From Hyphomicrobiales bacterium (GTDB lineage: Bacteria > Pseudomonadota > Alphaproteobacteria > Rhizobiales > Xanthobacteraceae): a stretch of DNA of 64,000 nt. The number at the start of each line of letters is the position of its first letter. The first letter of the stretch is position 1. The stretch spans positions 45,329 through 109,328 of the forward strand of contig JAFKKM010000014.1 in the NCBI GenBank assembly GCA_017305555.1, read 5' to 3'. Both the position numbers and the translations under genes were made by a program. This document shows, one piece after another, positions 27,030 to 36,119 of this stretch. Below the pieces are notes generated by a model, which worked only from the letters and a program-made list of their open reading frames with translations, was not told the origin of the DNA and searched no databases.

Positions 27030-30000
27030 ATGTCATTCCGCAAGCTGTTGATCGCCAATCGCGGCGAGATCGCCATCCGTATCGCCCGTGCCGCCGGTGA
27101 ATCCGGCATCGCCACCGTGGCCGTTTATCCGGCGGACGACGCGCTGTCGCTGCATGTCCGTGCGGCCGATGAAGCGCGTGAAATTCCTGGACGCGGCGCG
27201 CGCGCTTATCTGGATATCGAGGGCATTGTCGCCGCAGCCAAGGCGGCCGATTGCGATGCATTGCATCCTGGCTACGGCTTCCTCAGCGAGAACGCGGCGC
27301 TGGCCCGGCGCTGCAAGGAAGAGGGTATTACTTTCGTCGGGCCGTCGCCGGAAGCGCTCGAACTGTTCGGCGACAAGGTCGAGGCCAAGATCTTGGCGAA
27401 GCGCTGCGGTGTGCCGATCATCGAAGGCACCGAAGGCGCGACAACACTGGACGAGGTGAAAGCGTTCTTCGCTTCGCTTGGCAACAATGCGGCGGTGATG
27501 ATCAAGGCGCTGGCGGGCGGCGGTGGGCGCGGTATGCGCATCGTCGAACAGGCGTCGCAGCTCGATGACGCCTATGCGCGCTGCCAGTCGGAAGCCAAGG
27601 CCGCCTTCGGCAGCGACGGCGTTTATGTCGAGCGGCTGATCCGCAAGGCGCGCCATATCGAGGTGCAGATCATCGGCGATAAACATGGTGGCATCAGCCA
27701 TCTGTGGGAACGTGAATGCACCATCCAGCGCCGCAATCAAAAGCTGATCGAGGTCGCGCCGAGCCCATCACTCAGCGATGCCTTGCGCGCGCGCATCGTC
27801 GATGCCGCCAAGCAGCTTGCGGCAGCGGCGCATTACGACAGCCTCGGCACCTTCGAATTCCTGGTGGATGGCGAGACAGCCGGCGACGAGCCGGCCTTCG
27901 CCTTCATCGAGGCCAATCCGCGTCTTCAGGTCGAGCACACGGTGACCGAGGAGGTGCTCGGCGTCGATCTGGTGCGCTCACAGATCGCGGTTGCTGACGG
28001 CGCGACGTTGGCTTCACTCGGTCTGACGCAAGCAGCGGTGCCCGCACCGCGCGGCTATGCCATCCAGCTCCGTATCAACATGGAGACGATGGACGAGAAG
28101 GGGGCGACCAAGCCGACCGGCGGTACGCTGTCGGTGTTCGATCCGCCGTCCGGTCCCGGCGTGCGCGTCGATACGTTCGGCTATTCGGGTTACAAGACCA
28201 GCGCGGCATTCGACTCGCTGCTAGCGAAAGTCATCGTCCATGCGCCGGCCGCGCGCTGGCCGGAAGCGGTTGCCAAAGCGGGACGCGCATTGCGTGAATT
28301 CCGCGTCGAGGGCGTTGCCACCAACGCGCCGTTCATTCAGGCGGTGCTGGCGCATCCGGATTTCATTGCCAATCGCATTAGCACCAATTTCGTCGACACG
28401 CATGTTGCGGAGCTCGTCGGTGCGACGAAAAAGCCGGAGCGGCCGCTGTTCTTCGAACAAGCTGCGGGGACTGGAAACACGGGTACTACGAAGACTGCCA
28501 GCGGTGCTGCCACTGCGCCGGAAGGTTCTATAGCGGTACCTGCACCGCTCCAGGGCACTATCGTCACCATCAATGTCGTGGAGGGCGATCTGGTACGGCC
28601 CGGTCAGCACATCGTGGTGATCGAGTCGATGAAAATGGAGCATCTCGTTGCCGCGCCACAAGGCGGCAAGGTGGTGAAGATCGCGGCCGGCGACGGCGAG
28701 ACGCTGATGCAAGGCGATGCGATCCTGTTCATCGAGCCGGCGGATGTCGGCGGTAGCGCGGTCGAGGAGCAACTCGACATCGATCTTGATCACATCCGTC
28801 CCGATCTCGCGGAGGTGATTGCCCGCCACGCCAACACGCGCGACGAGAACCGCCCCGCCTCGGTAGAGCGGCGGCGCAAGACCAACCAGCGCACCGCGCG
28901 CGAGAACATCGCGCAGCTTGTCGATGAAGGGTCGTTCGTCGAATACGGATCGCTGGCGATCGCGGCGCAACGCCGCCGCCGTCCGCTCGACGACCTGATC
29001 AAGAACACCCCGGCGGATGGCCTGATCACCGGCGTCGCGACGGTCAACGCCGACAAGTTCGGCGCCCACGAGGCGCGCTGCATGGTGATCTCCTACGATT
29101 ACACCGTGCTGGCCGGCACTCAGGGCCATATGAACCACAAGAAGATCGACCGGATGCTTGGCCTCGCCGAGCAATGGCGGATGCCGCTGGTGTTCTACGG
29201 CGAGGGCGGCGGTGGTCGTCCCGGCGATACCGATCGTCTCGGCATGACCGGCCTCGACGGCCCATCTTTCGTGCAGTTCGCGAAACTCTCCGGCCTGGTG
29301 CCGGTGGTCGGCGTGGTGTCGGGCTATTGCTTCGCAGGCAACGCGGCGATGCTGGGCGTTTGCGACGTCATCATCGCGACCAAGAATGCCTCGATCGGCA
29401 TGGGCGGCCCGGCGATGATCGAGGGCGGCGGACTTGGGGTCTATCATCCGGCCGAAGTTGGACCGGTGTCGTTCCAGTCGCCCAACGGCGTGATCGATAT
29501 TCTGGTCGAGGACGAGGAAGAAGCTACCGCCGTCGCGCAAAAATATCTGTCGTATTTTCAGGGCGCGGTGACGAGTTGGGAAGCACCGGACCAGCGGCTG
29601 CTGCGCCGGGCGATCCCCGAAAACCGGCTGCGTGTTTACGACATCCGCAACGTGATTGATCTGCTGGCGGATGAGGGGTCGGTGCTGGAAATCCGCCGCG
29701 ACTTCGGCGTTGGCATGATCACCGCCTTCATTCGCATCGAAGGCAAGCCGTTTGGCCTGATCGCCAACAACCCGAAGCATCTCGGCGGCGCGATCGATGC
29801 CGATGCGGGCGACAAGGCAGCGCGCTTCATGCAGTTGTGCGATGCGTTCGACATTCCGCTCGTCTCTCTGTGTGACACGCCGGGCTTCATGGTTGGCCCC
29901 GAAGCCGAGAAGACCGCGATCGTGCGCCATGTCGCGCGCATGTTCGTCACCGGCGCCAGCCTCACCGTGCCGTTGTTCGGCATCGTGTTGCGCAAGGGCT

Positions 30001-30350
30001 ACGGGCTCGGTGCGCAGTCGATGATCGGCGGCGGCTTCCACGCCTCATTCTTCACTGTGGCGTGGCCGACCGGCGAATTCGGCGGCATGGGTCTGGAAGG
30101 CTATGTGCGGCTCGGCTTCCGCAAAGAGATGGAAGCCATCGCCGATCCGGTCGAGCGCGAGAAGTACTATCAGGACAAGGTCGCGCAGCTCTATGCCAAC
30201 GGTAAGGCGGTTTCGATCGCCTCTGTGCTGGAGATCGACGAAGTCATCGATCCGGCCGAGACGCGAGACTGGATCATGGCCGGCCTGCGCTCGGTGCCGA
30301 CGCCGGAGAAGCGGACGCATCGCAAGCGGCCGTGCATCGATACCTGGTAG
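27030..30350 (+). CDS. Single-chain acyl-CoA carboxylase (biotin carboxylase + carrier + carboxyltransferase)
   Basis: A 1106-residue multidomain carboxylase. Residues 1-450 are biotin carboxylase (KLLIANRGEIAIRIARAAGE, KALAGGGGRGMRIV, ANPRLQVEHTVTEE). A biotinyl domain follows with the classic ESMKMEHL, the biotin lysine at about residue 535. Residues about 590-1100 are the carboxyltransferase (MVISYDYTVLAGTQGHMNHKK, GGPAMIEGGGLG, CDTPGFMVGPEAEKT, GGGFHASFFTVAWP). Most bacterial enzymes split these into two or three proteins; single-chain forms are known in a few groups, including multi-acyl carboxylases. It ends the operon. The substrate (acetyl-, propionyl- or longer-CoA) cannot be fixed from sequence. 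Confidence 0.93.
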   Translation: MSFRKLLIANRGEIAIRIARAAGESGIATVAVYPADDALSLHVRAADEAREIPGRGARAYLDIEGIVAAAKAADCDALHPGYGFLSENAALARRCKEEGITFVGPSPEALELFGDKVEAKILAKRCGVPIIEGTEGATTLDEVKAFFASLGNNAAVMIKALAGGGGRGMRIVEQASQLDDAYARCQSEAKAAFGSDGVYVERLIRKARHIEVQIIGDKHGGISHLWERECTIQRRNQKLIEVAPSPSLSDALRARIVDAAKQLAAAAHYDSLGTFEFLVDGETAGDEPAFAFIEANPRLQVEHTVTEEVLGVDLVRSQIAVADGATLASLGLTQAAVPAPRGYAIQLRINMETMDEKGATKPTGGTLSVFDPPSGPGVRVDTFGYSGYKTSAAFDSLLAKVIVHAPAARWPEAVAKAGRALREFRVEGVATNAPFIQAVLAHPDFIANRISTNFVDTHVAELVGATKKPERPLFFEQAAGTGNTGTTKTASGAATAPEGSIAVPAPLQGTIVTINVVEGDLVRPGQHIVVIESMKMEHLVAAPQGGKVVKIAAGDGETLMQGDAILFIEPADVGGSAVEEQLDIDLDHIRPDLAEVIARHANTRDENRPASVERRRKTNQRTARENIAQLVDEGSFVEYGSLAIAAQRRRRPLDDLIKNTPADGLITGVATVNADKFGAHEARCMVISYDYTVLAGTQGHMNHKKIDRMLGLAEQWRMPLVFYGEGGGGRPGDTDRLGMTGLDGPSFVQFAKLSGLVPVVGVVSGYCFAGNAAMLGVCDVIIATKNASIGMGGPAMIEGGGLGVYHPAEVGPVSFQSPNGVIDILVEDEEEATAVAQKYLSYFQGAVTSWEAPDQRLLRRAIPENRLRVYDIRNVIDLLADEGSVLEIRRDFGVGMITAFIRIEGKPFGLIANNPKHLGGAIDADAGDKAARFMQLCDAFDIPLVSLCDTPGFMVGPEAEKTAIVRHVARMFVTGASLTVPLFGIVLRKGYGLGAQSMIGGGFHASFFTVAWPTGEFGGMGLEGYVRLGFRKEMEAIADPVEREKYYQDKVAQLYANGKAVSIASVLEIDEVIDPAETRDWIMAGLRSVPTPEKRTHRKRPCIDTW

Positions 30351-30362
30351 TCCGGGAGCCCA

Positions 30363-30401
30363 AGGGAGCCTTGTATCTCTGAACGAGAGGTGAGGCTCCC
30401 T
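30363..30401. terminator. Bidirectional terminator between convergent genes
   Basis: AGGGAGCCT (30363-30371) pairs with AGGCTCCCT (30393-30401), with an inner CTCT-GAAC-GAGA stem. It lies between the carboxylase stop and the end of the oppositely directed Lrp gene. Confidence 0.75.
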
Positions 30402-30402
30402 G

Positions 30403-30879
30403 TCATCCGTTCAGAGCGGCAGGCGAAACGCCGCGCGCGATCACGCTGCGCATGGCGAAACTCGAATGCAACCGCACCACGCCCGGCAGGCGCGACAGAT
30501 GCTGGTTGTGGATGCGCTCATAGTCTTCCATATCGCGCGCCTGCACCTGCACCAGATAGTCGTCGCTGCCCGACATCAGGTAGCAGGAGATGACGTCGGG
30601 GCATTTGCCGATCGCTTTCTCGAAGGCGGCGAGGGCGTTCTCGCTCTGGCGATCCAGCGTGATGTTGACAATGACAAGCATCCGATAGCCGAGCGCAGCG
30701 GCGTCGATCTCGGCCGCGTAGCCGCGAATGACGCCGGCCTTCTCCAGATGTTGCAGCCGCCGCGCGCAGGCGGTCGGCGATAGTCCGACACGCTCCGACA
30801 GTACCACCTGGCTGATACGGGCATCACGCACCAGTTCGCGGACGATCTTGCGGTCGATTCCATCGAGGTCGATGGTCAT
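30403..30879 (-). CDS. Lrp/AsnC-family transcriptional regulator
   Basis: A 158-residue regulator with an N-terminal helix-turn-helix (DGIDRKIVRELVRDARISQVVLSERVGLSPTACARRLQHLEKAGVIRGY) and a C-terminal RAM (ligand-sensing ferredoxin-like) domain (VISCYLMSGSDDYLVQVQARDMEDYERI). It faces the D-amino-acid dehydrogenase gene across a 208-bp gap with a long-spaced inverted repeat, so it probably controls dadA in response to an amino acid, as DadR/BkdR-type Lrp proteins do. Confidence 0.92.
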   Translation of the reverse strand: MTIDLDGIDRKIVRELVRDARISQVVLSERVGLSPTACARRLQHLEKAGVIRGYAAEIDAAALGYRMLVIVNITLDRQSENALAAFEKAIGKCPDVISCYLMSGSDDYLVQVQARDMEDYERIHNQHLSRLPGVVRLHSSFAMRSVIARGVSPAALNG

Positions 30880-30893
30880 GATTACTCTCGATT

Positions 30894-30965
30894 CTGACGC
30901 AGGTAGCTGGACTTTCGAATAAAATCTCTAATTTTGATCGATTTAACGAGATAATCCTGCGTCAG
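30894..30965. promoter_or_regulatory. Divergent promoter with widely spaced 10-bp inverted repeat (Lrp operator candidate)
   Basis: CTGACGCAGG (30894-30903) and CCTGCGTCAG (30956-30965) are perfect inverted copies enclosing a 52-bp AT-rich stretch. Lrp octamers wrap DNA over sites spaced several turns apart, which this spacing allows. The position between lrp and dadA supports a regulatory role. Confidence 0.65.
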
Positions 30966-31087
30966 CGCAAGTCTGTAAACGGACATTTGACAGGAACCGC
31001 CGCCATTTCGCTGGCAATCTTCCGGGTGAGAAGACCGCTGCGAGGCGTCGCTGTGACGAAGATCGCAACAGAGTCTGGGATTTCTTC

Positions 31088-32341
31088 ATGAAGGTTCTCG
31101 TTCTCGGTGCCGGCGTGATCGGCGTCACCACGTCTTATTATCTGTCGAAGCTGGGTTTCGAGGTGACGGTGATCGATCGCCAGCCTGGGCCCGGTCTTGA
31201 GACCAGCTTTGCAAATGCCGGCGAAGTTTCGCCCGGCTATGCCTCGCCGTGGGCTGGCCCCGGCGTTCCGCTGAAGGCGATCCGCTGGATTCTGGATAGC
31301 CACGGACCGCTGGTGGTGCGTCCGCAATCCGATCCAGTGATGTGGCGTTGGATGTTTCAGATGCTGCGCAACTGCACCGCCGCGCGCTATGCGGTGAACA
31401 AGGCGCGCATGGTCGGCATCGCTGAATACAGCCGCGATTGTTTGCGCGCGCTGCGTGCCGAGACCGGCATCAGCTACGATGAACGCAGCCAGGGCACGCT
31501 CCAGCTTTTCCGCAAGCAGTCGCAACTCGACGCGACCGGCGGCGACATCGAGGTGCTGAAGCAATACAAGGTGCCCTACGAGGTGCTTGATCGCGACGGT
31601 TGCATCGGGGTCGAGCCGGCGCTGGCCGCGGTGCGCGAGCGCTTCGTCGGAGGCTTGCGGCTACCCGACGATGAAACCGGCGATTGCCATCTGTTCACGC
31701 AACGGCTCGAACAGATCGCTACTGAGCGTGGGGTGAAATTCGTCTACGGCACGACGATCCAATCGGTGGATGTGAGCGGCGGCCGCGTTGCCAAAGTCTC
31801 GACCGATCGCGGTGCATTCGCCGCCGATGTCTATGTGATGGCGCTCGGCAGTTTTTCGCCGCTGCTGTTGCGGCCGCTCGGCATCGATATTCCGGTCTAT
31901 CCGGTCAAAGGCTATTCCCTCACGGTCCCGATCACGGACAAGAACGCGGCGCCGGAATCCACCATCATGGACGAGACCTACAAGGTTGCCATCACACGCC
32001 TTGGGGATCGCATTCGTGTCGGTGGTACAGCAGAGGTTGGTGACTATCAGGTCCGGCTGCGACCGAGCCGGCGAGCGCCGCTTGATCGCTCGCTGACGGA
32101 TCTATTTCCGCGAGGCGGTGATCTGTCGCGCGCGACATTCTGGAGCGGGTTGCGGCCGATGACGCCGGATGGGCCGCCGATCGTCGGGCCGACGCGCTTC
32201 GACAATCTGCATCTCAACACGGGCCATGGCACATTGGGATGGACCATGGCCTGCGGCGCGGCGCGTGTCGTTGCCGACCAGATCGCCGGCGTCGCGCCGG
32301 AGGTCCCCGCCACCGACCTGTCGGTCGCGCGATACGCGTAG
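31088..32341 (+). CDS. dadA: D-amino acid dehydrogenase (small subunit, DadA)
   Basis: A 417-residue FAD enzyme of the DAO family, oxidising D-amino acids (mainly D-alanine) to 2-oxoacids and passing electrons to the quinone pool at the inner membrane. The N-terminal FAD motif [27 protein letters not shown], the DadA-specific [32 protein letters not shown] and C-terminal [15 protein letters not shown] are present. The length equals that of known DadA proteins. No alanine racemase gene (dadX) follows. It is divergent from an Lrp-type regulator, its normal partner. Confidence 0.93.
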   Translation: MKVLVLGAGVIGVTTSYYLSKLGFEVTVIDRQPGPGLETSFANAGEVSPGYASPWAGPGVPLKAIRWILDSHGPLVVRPQSDPVMWRWMFQMLRNCTAARYAVNKARMVGIAEYSRDCLRALRAETGISYDERSQGTLQLFRKQSQLDATGGDIEVLKQYKVPYEVLDRDGCIGVEPALAAVRERFVGGLRLPDDETGDCHLFTQRLEQIATERGVKFVYGTTIQSVDVSGGRVAKVSTDRGAFAADVYVMALGSFSPLLLRPLGIDIPVYPVKGYSLTVPITDKNAAPESTIMDETYKVAITRLGDRIRVGGTAEVGDYQVRLRPSRRAPLDRSLTDLFPRGGDLSRATFWSGLRPMTPDGPPIVGPTRFDNLHLNTGHGTLGWTMACGAARVVADQIAGVAPEVPATDLSVARYA

Positions 32342-32500
32342 CAGTCCGCGCCGCCAAATGCCGCCGGGTTGCGTCGGCCCGATGACGGGCGGTCATGCAC
32401 GAGATGGCGTTGATCCCTGGCCTGACGACGCTTATGACATTTCAAGCGTCGCGGGTGCGGCAGCGAACGCGCATCGGCTCATGGCGATTGGGAATTGAGT

Positions 32501-33586
32501 ATGGCGGATCAGCAATCAGGCGAGACAGGCGTACTTTTGAATGAGAGCGCGGGTCGGCTGTTTGGATCATTCGACGAGAAGGATATTCGTGCGGTCGAGC
32601 AGGGTCAGTGGCCGCAAGCCGCGTGGGCCAAGGTGCAGGACGCAGGCTTTCCGCTAGCTTTGGTGAGCGAGGTGGCCGGCGGCTTCGGCATCCCATCGGC
32701 GGAGGCGATCTCGCTGTTGCGCATCGCCGGCTATCACGTCGCGCCGGTGCCGCTGGCGGAGACCATGCTGGCGAATCGGCTGTTGAGCGAAACGGGTTTC
32801 GATGTCGCGGAAGGTCCGGCAACCGTCGTCGTCGCGGAGAGCGGAGCGTTTGCGCTGGCAAAGCACGGCGACAGCTGGCGAGTCACCGGCCGCGCGGACG
32901 GCGTGTCGTGGGCGCGCCATGTCGATACAATTGTTCTGTTGACCGAGCACGCGGGCACGTCCTTCGTGGTGCGGTTGAAGCGTGGCGTTGCCAGCATCGC
33001 ACCTGCGATGTCGTTCGCAAATCTTCCCGCGGATGATATCGCCGTCGATACGGAGATTGCTGCCGACGACGTACGCGCGGCGCCCTCCAACTGGACGCCT
33101 CGCTCGCTGAAGGCGGCGTTCGCGGCATTGCGCGTGTCCGAGATGGCGGGTGCGCTGGCGCGCGTCATGGAGATCACCGTCGGCTATGCCAACGAGCGCG
33201 TGCAGTTCGGCAAACCGATCGGCAAGCAGCAGGCGATCCAGCAGCAGCTCGCGGTGCTGGCCGGGCAGGTCGCCGCCGCGGGCGGCGCGGCCGATGTCGC
33301 CAGCGCGGCGTTCGACAGTCTCGATATCGTTGCGATCGCGGCGGCCAAGGTGCGCGCGGGCGAGGCCGCCAGCATCGCCGCGCCGATCGCGCATCAGGTC
33401 CACGGCGCCATCGGCTTCACCGAAGAACACCGCCTGCATTTCTTCACGCGGCGGCTGTGGGGCTGGCGCGATGAATGCGGCTCGGAGCGCTACTGGAGCA
33501 AGGTGGTGGGGCAGGAAGCGATCGCGGCCAGTGCCGATGGGCTGTGGCCGTTTGTCGTGTCGGTCGGTTCAGGTCAGGGGGCATGA
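32501..33586 (+). CDS. Acyl-CoA dehydrogenase-family subunit (first of a pair)
   Basis: A 361-residue flavoprotein of the acyl-CoA dehydrogenase fold. ATG 32501 is used; a TTG lies two codons earlier. The C-terminal half has VGYANERVQFGKPIGKQQAIQQQLA and VHGAIGFTEEHRLHFFTRRL, typical of the family. It overlaps the next dehydrogenase gene by 4 bp (ATGA), a pattern of two-subunit (heterotetrameric) dehydrogenases as known for steroid-chain and similar CoA esters, in which the two chains share active sites. The 159 bp between dadA and this gene hold no gene. Confidence 0.88.
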   Translation: MADQQSGETGVLLNESAGRLFGSFDEKDIRAVEQGQWPQAAWAKVQDAGFPLALVSEVAGGFGIPSAEAISLLRIAGYHVAPVPLAETMLANRLLSETGFDVAEGPATVVVAESGAFALAKHGDSWRVTGRADGVSWARHVDTIVLLTEHAGTSFVVRLKRGVASIAPAMSFANLPADDIAVDTEIAADDVRAAPSNWTPRSLKAAFAALRVSEMAGALARVMEITVGYANERVQFGKPIGKQQAIQQQLAVLAGQVAAAGGAADVASAAFDSLDIVAIAAAKVRAGEAASIAAPIAHQVHGAIGFTEEHRLHFFTRRLWGWRDECGSERYWSKVVGQEAIAASADGLWPFVVSVGSGQGA

Positions 33587-34734
33587 TGTCGTTCTTCACC
33601 TTTCCCAATCCGCCCGTGATGCCGGAAGCCGAGAAGCTGCGCGGCGAAGTGCGTGCTTTCCTCGCTGAAGAACTGAAGACGATTCCGCCGCATGTGCGCG
33701 CGGCATCGTGGAGCGGCTTCGATGCCGATTTCTCCCGCAAGATGGGCCAGCGCAGCTGGATAGGCATGACCTGGCCGAAGCAATATGGCGGCCACGAGCG
33801 CACCAGTCTGGAACGGTACGTCGTGCTCGAAGAGATGCTGGCGGTCGGCGCGCCAGTAGCCGCGCACTGGATTGCGGATCGCCAAAGCGGTCCGCTGCTG
33901 TTGCGGTTCGGGACTGAGGAACAACGCCAGGCCGTTTTGCCGAAGATCGCGGCCGGCGAATTGTTTTGCTGCATCGGCATGAGCGAACCCGACTCCGGCT
34001 CCGATCTTGCGGCCGTGCGCACCCGCGCCGAACCGGTTGAAGGCGGCTTCCGCGTCAACGGCACCAAGTTGTGGACGACGTTCGCCCATCGCGCGCATTA
34101 CATGCTGTTGTTCTGCCGCACCAGCGGCAGCCCTAGCGATCGTCATGGCGGCACCAGCCAGTTGCTGGTCGACCTCAAAACGCCCGGCATCACCATCCGC
34201 CCGATTGCTGACCTCACCGGCGCGAAGCACTTCAACGAAGTCGCGTTCGAGGATGTCTTCGTGCCGTCGTCGGCGCTGATCGGCGAAATGGGCAACGGCT
34301 GGCATCAGGTGACCAGCGAACTGGCCTATGAGCGCTCCGGGCCGGAGCGCTTCCTGTCGTCGTTCGTGCTGTTCGCGGAACTGGTGCGTGTGTTGCGTGA
34401 CCATCCGTCGGAGCAGGCAACCGTCGCGGTCGGCCGGCTGGCGTCGCACTTCGTGGTGCTGCGGCAACTCTCGCGCGGCGTCGCTTGGCTGTTGCAGAAC
34501 GGCCAGAACCCGGCGCTGGAGGCAGCGGTTGTGAAGGATCTCGGCGCGCTTGTGGAGCAGGAGATTCCGGACATCGTCCGCTCGCTGGTCGAGATCGAAC
34601 CCGGCTCGGAGCGCACCGCCGAACTGGCCCGCACGCTGCATTACACCGTGCTGGCGGCGCCGTCGTTCTCGCTGCGCGGTGGCACCCGTGAAATCCTCCG
34701 CGGCATCATCGCCCGCGGCCTCGGCCTGCGCTGA
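33583..34734 (+). CDS. Acyl-CoA dehydrogenase-family subunit (second of a pair)
   Basis: A 383-residue acyl-CoA dehydrogenase. ATG 33583 overlaps the first subunit's stop, and ATG 33586 follows directly. Motifs: CCIGMSEPDSGSDLAAVRTRA (flavin/substrate loop), GTKLWTTFAHRAHYMLLFCRT, LAYERSGPERF and the C-terminal GGTREILRGIIARGLGLR. With its neighbour it would introduce an alpha-beta double bond in a CoA ester, electrons going to ETF. Substrate not identifiable. Confidence 0.9.
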   Translation: MMSFFTFPNPPVMPEAEKLRGEVRAFLAEELKTIPPHVRAASWSGFDADFSRKMGQRSWIGMTWPKQYGGHERTSLERYVVLEEMLAVGAPVAAHWIADRQSGPLLLRFGTEEQRQAVLPKIAAGELFCCIGMSEPDSGSDLAAVRTRAEPVEGGFRVNGTKLWTTFAHRAHYMLLFCRTSGSPSDRHGGTSQLLVDLKTPGITIRPIADLTGAKHFNEVAFEDVFVPSSALIGEMGNGWHQVTSELAYERSGPERFLSSFVLFAELVRVLRDHPSEQATVAVGRLASHFVVLRQLSRGVAWLLQNGQNPALEAAVVKDLGALVEQEIPDIVRSLVEIEPGSERTAELARTLHYTVLAAPSFSLRGGTREILRGIIARGLGLR

Positions 34735-34790
34735 AGCGCGCGTCTAGTTCCAACGGCCCCTCCCGGCGCGATGTCGATCGGTGTAGCCTT

Positions 34791-35885
34791 ATGGCTAACA
34801 CTGGCGGAGAAGCGCAGGACCGGATGAGACACGAGGAACGACGCCCGACCAGCGCGGTCGAAGAGATCGTGGTGCCGATCGATCTGGGTTCGGCCGCGAC
34901 CAAGTCGCGTCGTCCGGAGATCACGTTGCATCAGCTTCGCGTCTTCTGGACGGTGGCGCATTCTGAGACGCTGACCAAGGCCGCGAAGCAACTCGGCCTC
35001 GCGCAGCCGTCGTTGTCGCAGCAATTGTCGAAACTTGAATCGATTTCCGGCGCTCGGCTGTTCGATCGCCGCTCCAACCAACTGAAATTGACCGAAGCAG
35101 GCACGCGGCTGATGCCGAAGGTCGAAGCCGTGCTGCGCAGCATGGGAGAGTTCGAGGACAGCCTGAACGAGCAGGCCGGCGGCGCGCGCGCCACCATCCG
35201 CCTTGCCGGCGTCAACTCGATCCTCAGCGTAATCCTGCCGGCCGCGATGCAGCGATTCCACGCGACCTTTCCCGATGTCGATTTCGATATCCACGAACAG
35301 GCGCCCGCCGATGTCCTGGAATTGCTGAATACCCGCCGGGTCAACATCGGCCTCGTGGCCGCCAGTTCCATTACCCAGGCGAGCGACGGATTCCAGCGCA
35401 TTCCCATTGTCGACGATCCTTACGTCCTCGTGGTGCCGGAACGCCTCGATCTGGCGAGGTCGAAGCCGCCGAACCGCGACCTGCGGGCAGGGGATCGCGC
35501 CATCCTCAATCAAGTGATCCAATTTGTGTTCGGCAGCCCCCATGCCAAGCAGACCGCCAACTGGTTCGGCGAGATGCTGCCAGACCATCGCGTCATCGCC
35601 CGCTGCCGCAGCTTCGAGGTCGCGATCCGTCTGGTACGGGCAGAACTCGGGGTCTGTCTTGCCCCGGCGCTATCGGCCGTCGTCGGCGCTGGAGCGCTCG
35701 ATGGCGTGAAACTTTATCGGGTCGACATGCCGCCGCGACAGATCGTGGCGCTGCTGCCGTCGCAATACCGGCGGCTTGAGCCTTATGCCGCGTTCCTGGA
35801 TGCGCTGCGGCAGGCCGGCGAGGGTTTCAAGATGCCGCCTTTGCTGGAAACGCCGCCGTTCCTGCGCAAGCCCGGCACGGCGTAA
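34791..35885 (+). CDS. LysR-family transcriptional regulator
   Basis: A 364-residue regulator with a winged-helix head (ITLHQLRVFWTVAHSETLTKAAKQLGLAQPSLSQQLSKLESISGARLFDRR) after an unusual 40-residue N-terminal extension, then a two-lobe effector-binding domain. If ATG 34824 is the start the extension shortens by 11 residues. It ends 113 bp before pqqA on the same strand; between them is a GAATAGG triple repeat. Control of pqq genes by a LysR protein is possible but not established by the sequence; the usual divergent layout is absent. Confidence 0.88.
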   Translation: MANTGGEAQDRMRHEERRPTSAVEEIVVPIDLGSAATKSRRPEITLHQLRVFWTVAHSETLTKAAKQLGLAQPSLSQQLSKLESISGARLFDRRSNQLKLTEAGTRLMPKVEAVLRSMGEFEDSLNEQAGGARATIRLAGVNSILSVILPAAMQRFHATFPDVDFDIHEQAPADVLELLNTRRVNIGLVAASSITQASDGFQRIPIVDDPYVLVVPERLDLARSKPPNRDLRAGDRAILNQVIQFVFGSPHAKQTANWFGEMLPDHRVIARCRSFEVAIRLVRAELGVCLAPALSAVVGAGALDGVKLYRVDMPPRQIVALLPSQYRRLEPYAAFLDALRQAGEGFKMPPLLETPPFLRKPGTA

Positions 35886-35906
35886 TGCGATAATTGCTGC
35901 GCTGCG

Positions 35907-35935
35907 GAATAGGCGTTTCCTATTCACCGAATAGG
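35907..35935. promoter_or_regulatory. Triple GAATAGG repeat upstream of pqqA
   Basis: GAATAGG (35907-35913), its inverse CCTATTC (35919-35925) and a second GAATAGG (35929-35935) lie 64-92 bp before the pqqA ATG. The first pair forms a perfect 7-bp inverted repeat with a 5-bp spacer; the outer copies repeat at 22 bp. Likely operator or promoter element; the binding protein is unknown. Confidence 0.55.
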
Positions 35936-35998
35936 TGGCGAACTTTCCGATCCCGCGTACATTTGTGATGTGGCAATCGCGCCATCTAGGAGACGGAA

Positions 35999-36079
35999 AT
36001 GGCCTGGAAAGCACCGAAGATTGTTGAAGTGCCGGTTGGCATGGAAATCAATATGTACGCCTGCGCGGCCCGCAAGTAA
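35999..36079 (+). CDS. pqqA: PQQ precursor peptide PqqA
   Basis: A 26-codon gene, MAWKAPKIVEVPVGMEINMY followed by ACAARK, too short for usual ORF finders. Glu16 and Tyr20, joined by PqqE to form the PQQ skeleton, are present in the invariant spacing (E-I-N-M-Y). AGGAGACGG gives a strong ribosome site before ATG 35999. It is followed 40 bp later by pqqB and heads the pqqABCDE cluster. Confidence 0.97.
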   Translation: MAWKAPKIVEVPVGMEINMYACAARK

Positions 36080-36119
36080 GCAGCTTCGCGACGATCTGTC
36101 CGGGTCCAGGGGCGAGGCC

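Noticed and set aside
25220..27115. 631-residue antisense frame over the second CoA ligase
   Set aside because: Low-complexity basic/acidic composition, no domain, opposite strand of a certain gene.
28221..30041. 606-residue antisense frame over the fused carboxylase
   Set aside because: Shadow of the carboxyltransferase domain on the other strand.
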